Below are positions 13,847 to 14,107 of a DNA stretch of 14,107 nt, in pieces. The position numbers and the translations under genes were made by a program. The DNA comes from JBOFCO01 sp051646105 (lineage in GTDB: Bacteria > Pseudomonadota > Alphaproteobacteria > Rhodobacterales > Rhodobacteraceae). Where the stretch lies: positions 1 through 14,107 of the forward strand of contig JBOFCO010000074.1 of the NCBI GenBank assembly GCA_051646105.1, written 5' to 3'. The notes under the pieces are model-generated. The model worked only from the letters and a program-made list of their open reading frames with translations. It had not been told where the DNA came from and did no database searches. Positions within the stretch are counted from its first letter, which is position 1; each line of letters opens with the position of its first letter.

Positions 13847-14107
13847 ATGCTGAGCCGGACCGCCGACAACTTGTACTGGATCGCCCGCTACATGGAGCGG
13901 GCCGAAACCATGGCGCGCCTGCTGGAAGTGGGCAGTCGTATCGCCTTGATGCCCGGCACGGTGCATGGCTATCACAGCGAATGGGAATCGCTGTTGCAGG
14001 CGGCGGGGGCGGCGGCGGGCTTTCATGCCAAATATGGTCAGCCCGACCAAAGCCAGATCGAAAACTACCTGTTCTTCGATCTGGACAATCCTTCTTCGGT
14101 GGCAAGC
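13847..14107 (+). CDS. Alpha-E domain protein, N-terminal part (cut by window end)
   Basis: The first 87 codons of the alpha-E family (DUF403), which are all-helical proteins of roughly 310 residues. The opening MLSRTADNLYWIARYMERAETMARLL is the family hallmark and continues to ENYLFFDLDNPSSV, where the window stops. ATG 13847 lies 4 bp after the ATP-grasp stop, with GGAG (13836-13839) 7 bases upstream; the ATG at 13842 hits a stop at its fourth codon. The family almost always sits beside a circularly permuted ATP-grasp gene and is predicted to act with it, perhaps as a partner or carrier in peptide ligation. No catalytic residues are known to me. The remainder and any third gene lie beyond the window. 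Confidence 0.9.
   Translation, partial: MLSRTADNLYWIARYMERAETMARLLEVGSRIALMPGTVHGYHSEWESLLQAAGAAAGFHAKYGQPDQSQIENYLFFDLDNPSSVAS

Noticed and set aside
12397..13869. 490-codon minus-strand frame opposite the ATP-grasp gene
   Set aside because: Antisense of a gene with full family motifs; it would also cover the ATP-grasp ribosome site and the alpha-E start.

Overview
The window looks like a chromosomal segment of a GC-rich alphaproteobacterium of the Rhodobacterales (Rhodobacter/Paracoccus relatives). The evidence is high GC with strong third-position bias, a class III glutathione-dependent alcohol dehydrogenase, a short Rhodobacter-type PmtA methyltransferase, and an RTX protein ending in a Hint domain that opens with the CFTPGT motif common in this order. 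I see no tRNA, rRNA, CRISPR array, insertion sequence or phage gene.

Layout. (1) 1-499, minus: N-terminal 166 codons of a formaldehyde/glutathione dehydrogenase (adhI/frmA type), cut by the window edge. Its upstream region (500-732) carries three repeated CCAA/TTGG inverted motifs. (2) 733-2825, plus: a tight psd-pssA-pmtA operon that together makes phosphatidylserine, decarboxylates it to phosphatidylethanolamine (PE), and begins or completes PE methylation to phosphatidylcholine. (3) 2913-3878, plus: a Gfo/Idh/MocA NAD(P)-dependent oxidoreductase with its own candidate promoter. (4) 3939-7394, minus: a 1151-residue RTX protein with an unrecognised N-terminal domain, two RTX blocks separated by a carbohydrate-binding-like beta domain, and a C-terminal Hint domain. 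A 65-residue higher-order unit recurs four times in it. Its 274-bp upstream region has a candidate promoter and two look-alike hairpins with GAAA tetraloops. (5) 7669-12177, minus: an apparent operon exonuclease - ATP-dependent DNA ligase (ATGA overlap) - oligoendopeptidase F. The first two belong to the ligase-associated DNA damage response cassette; its usual helicase and PdeM partners are not in this window. (6) 12427-14107, plus: a circularly permuted ATP-grasp protein followed 4 bp later by an alpha-E protein cut by the window end. This is a widespread predicted peptide/amide-ligase system whose product is not known to me.

Most of the window is housekeeping and family-level assignments are secure. 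The parts with real unknowns are the ATP-grasp/alpha-E pair, the architecture and leader of the RTX-Hint protein, the incomplete repair cassette, and the repeated operator-like motifs upstream of the dehydrogenase. Promoters and hairpins were read by eye and are hypotheses.
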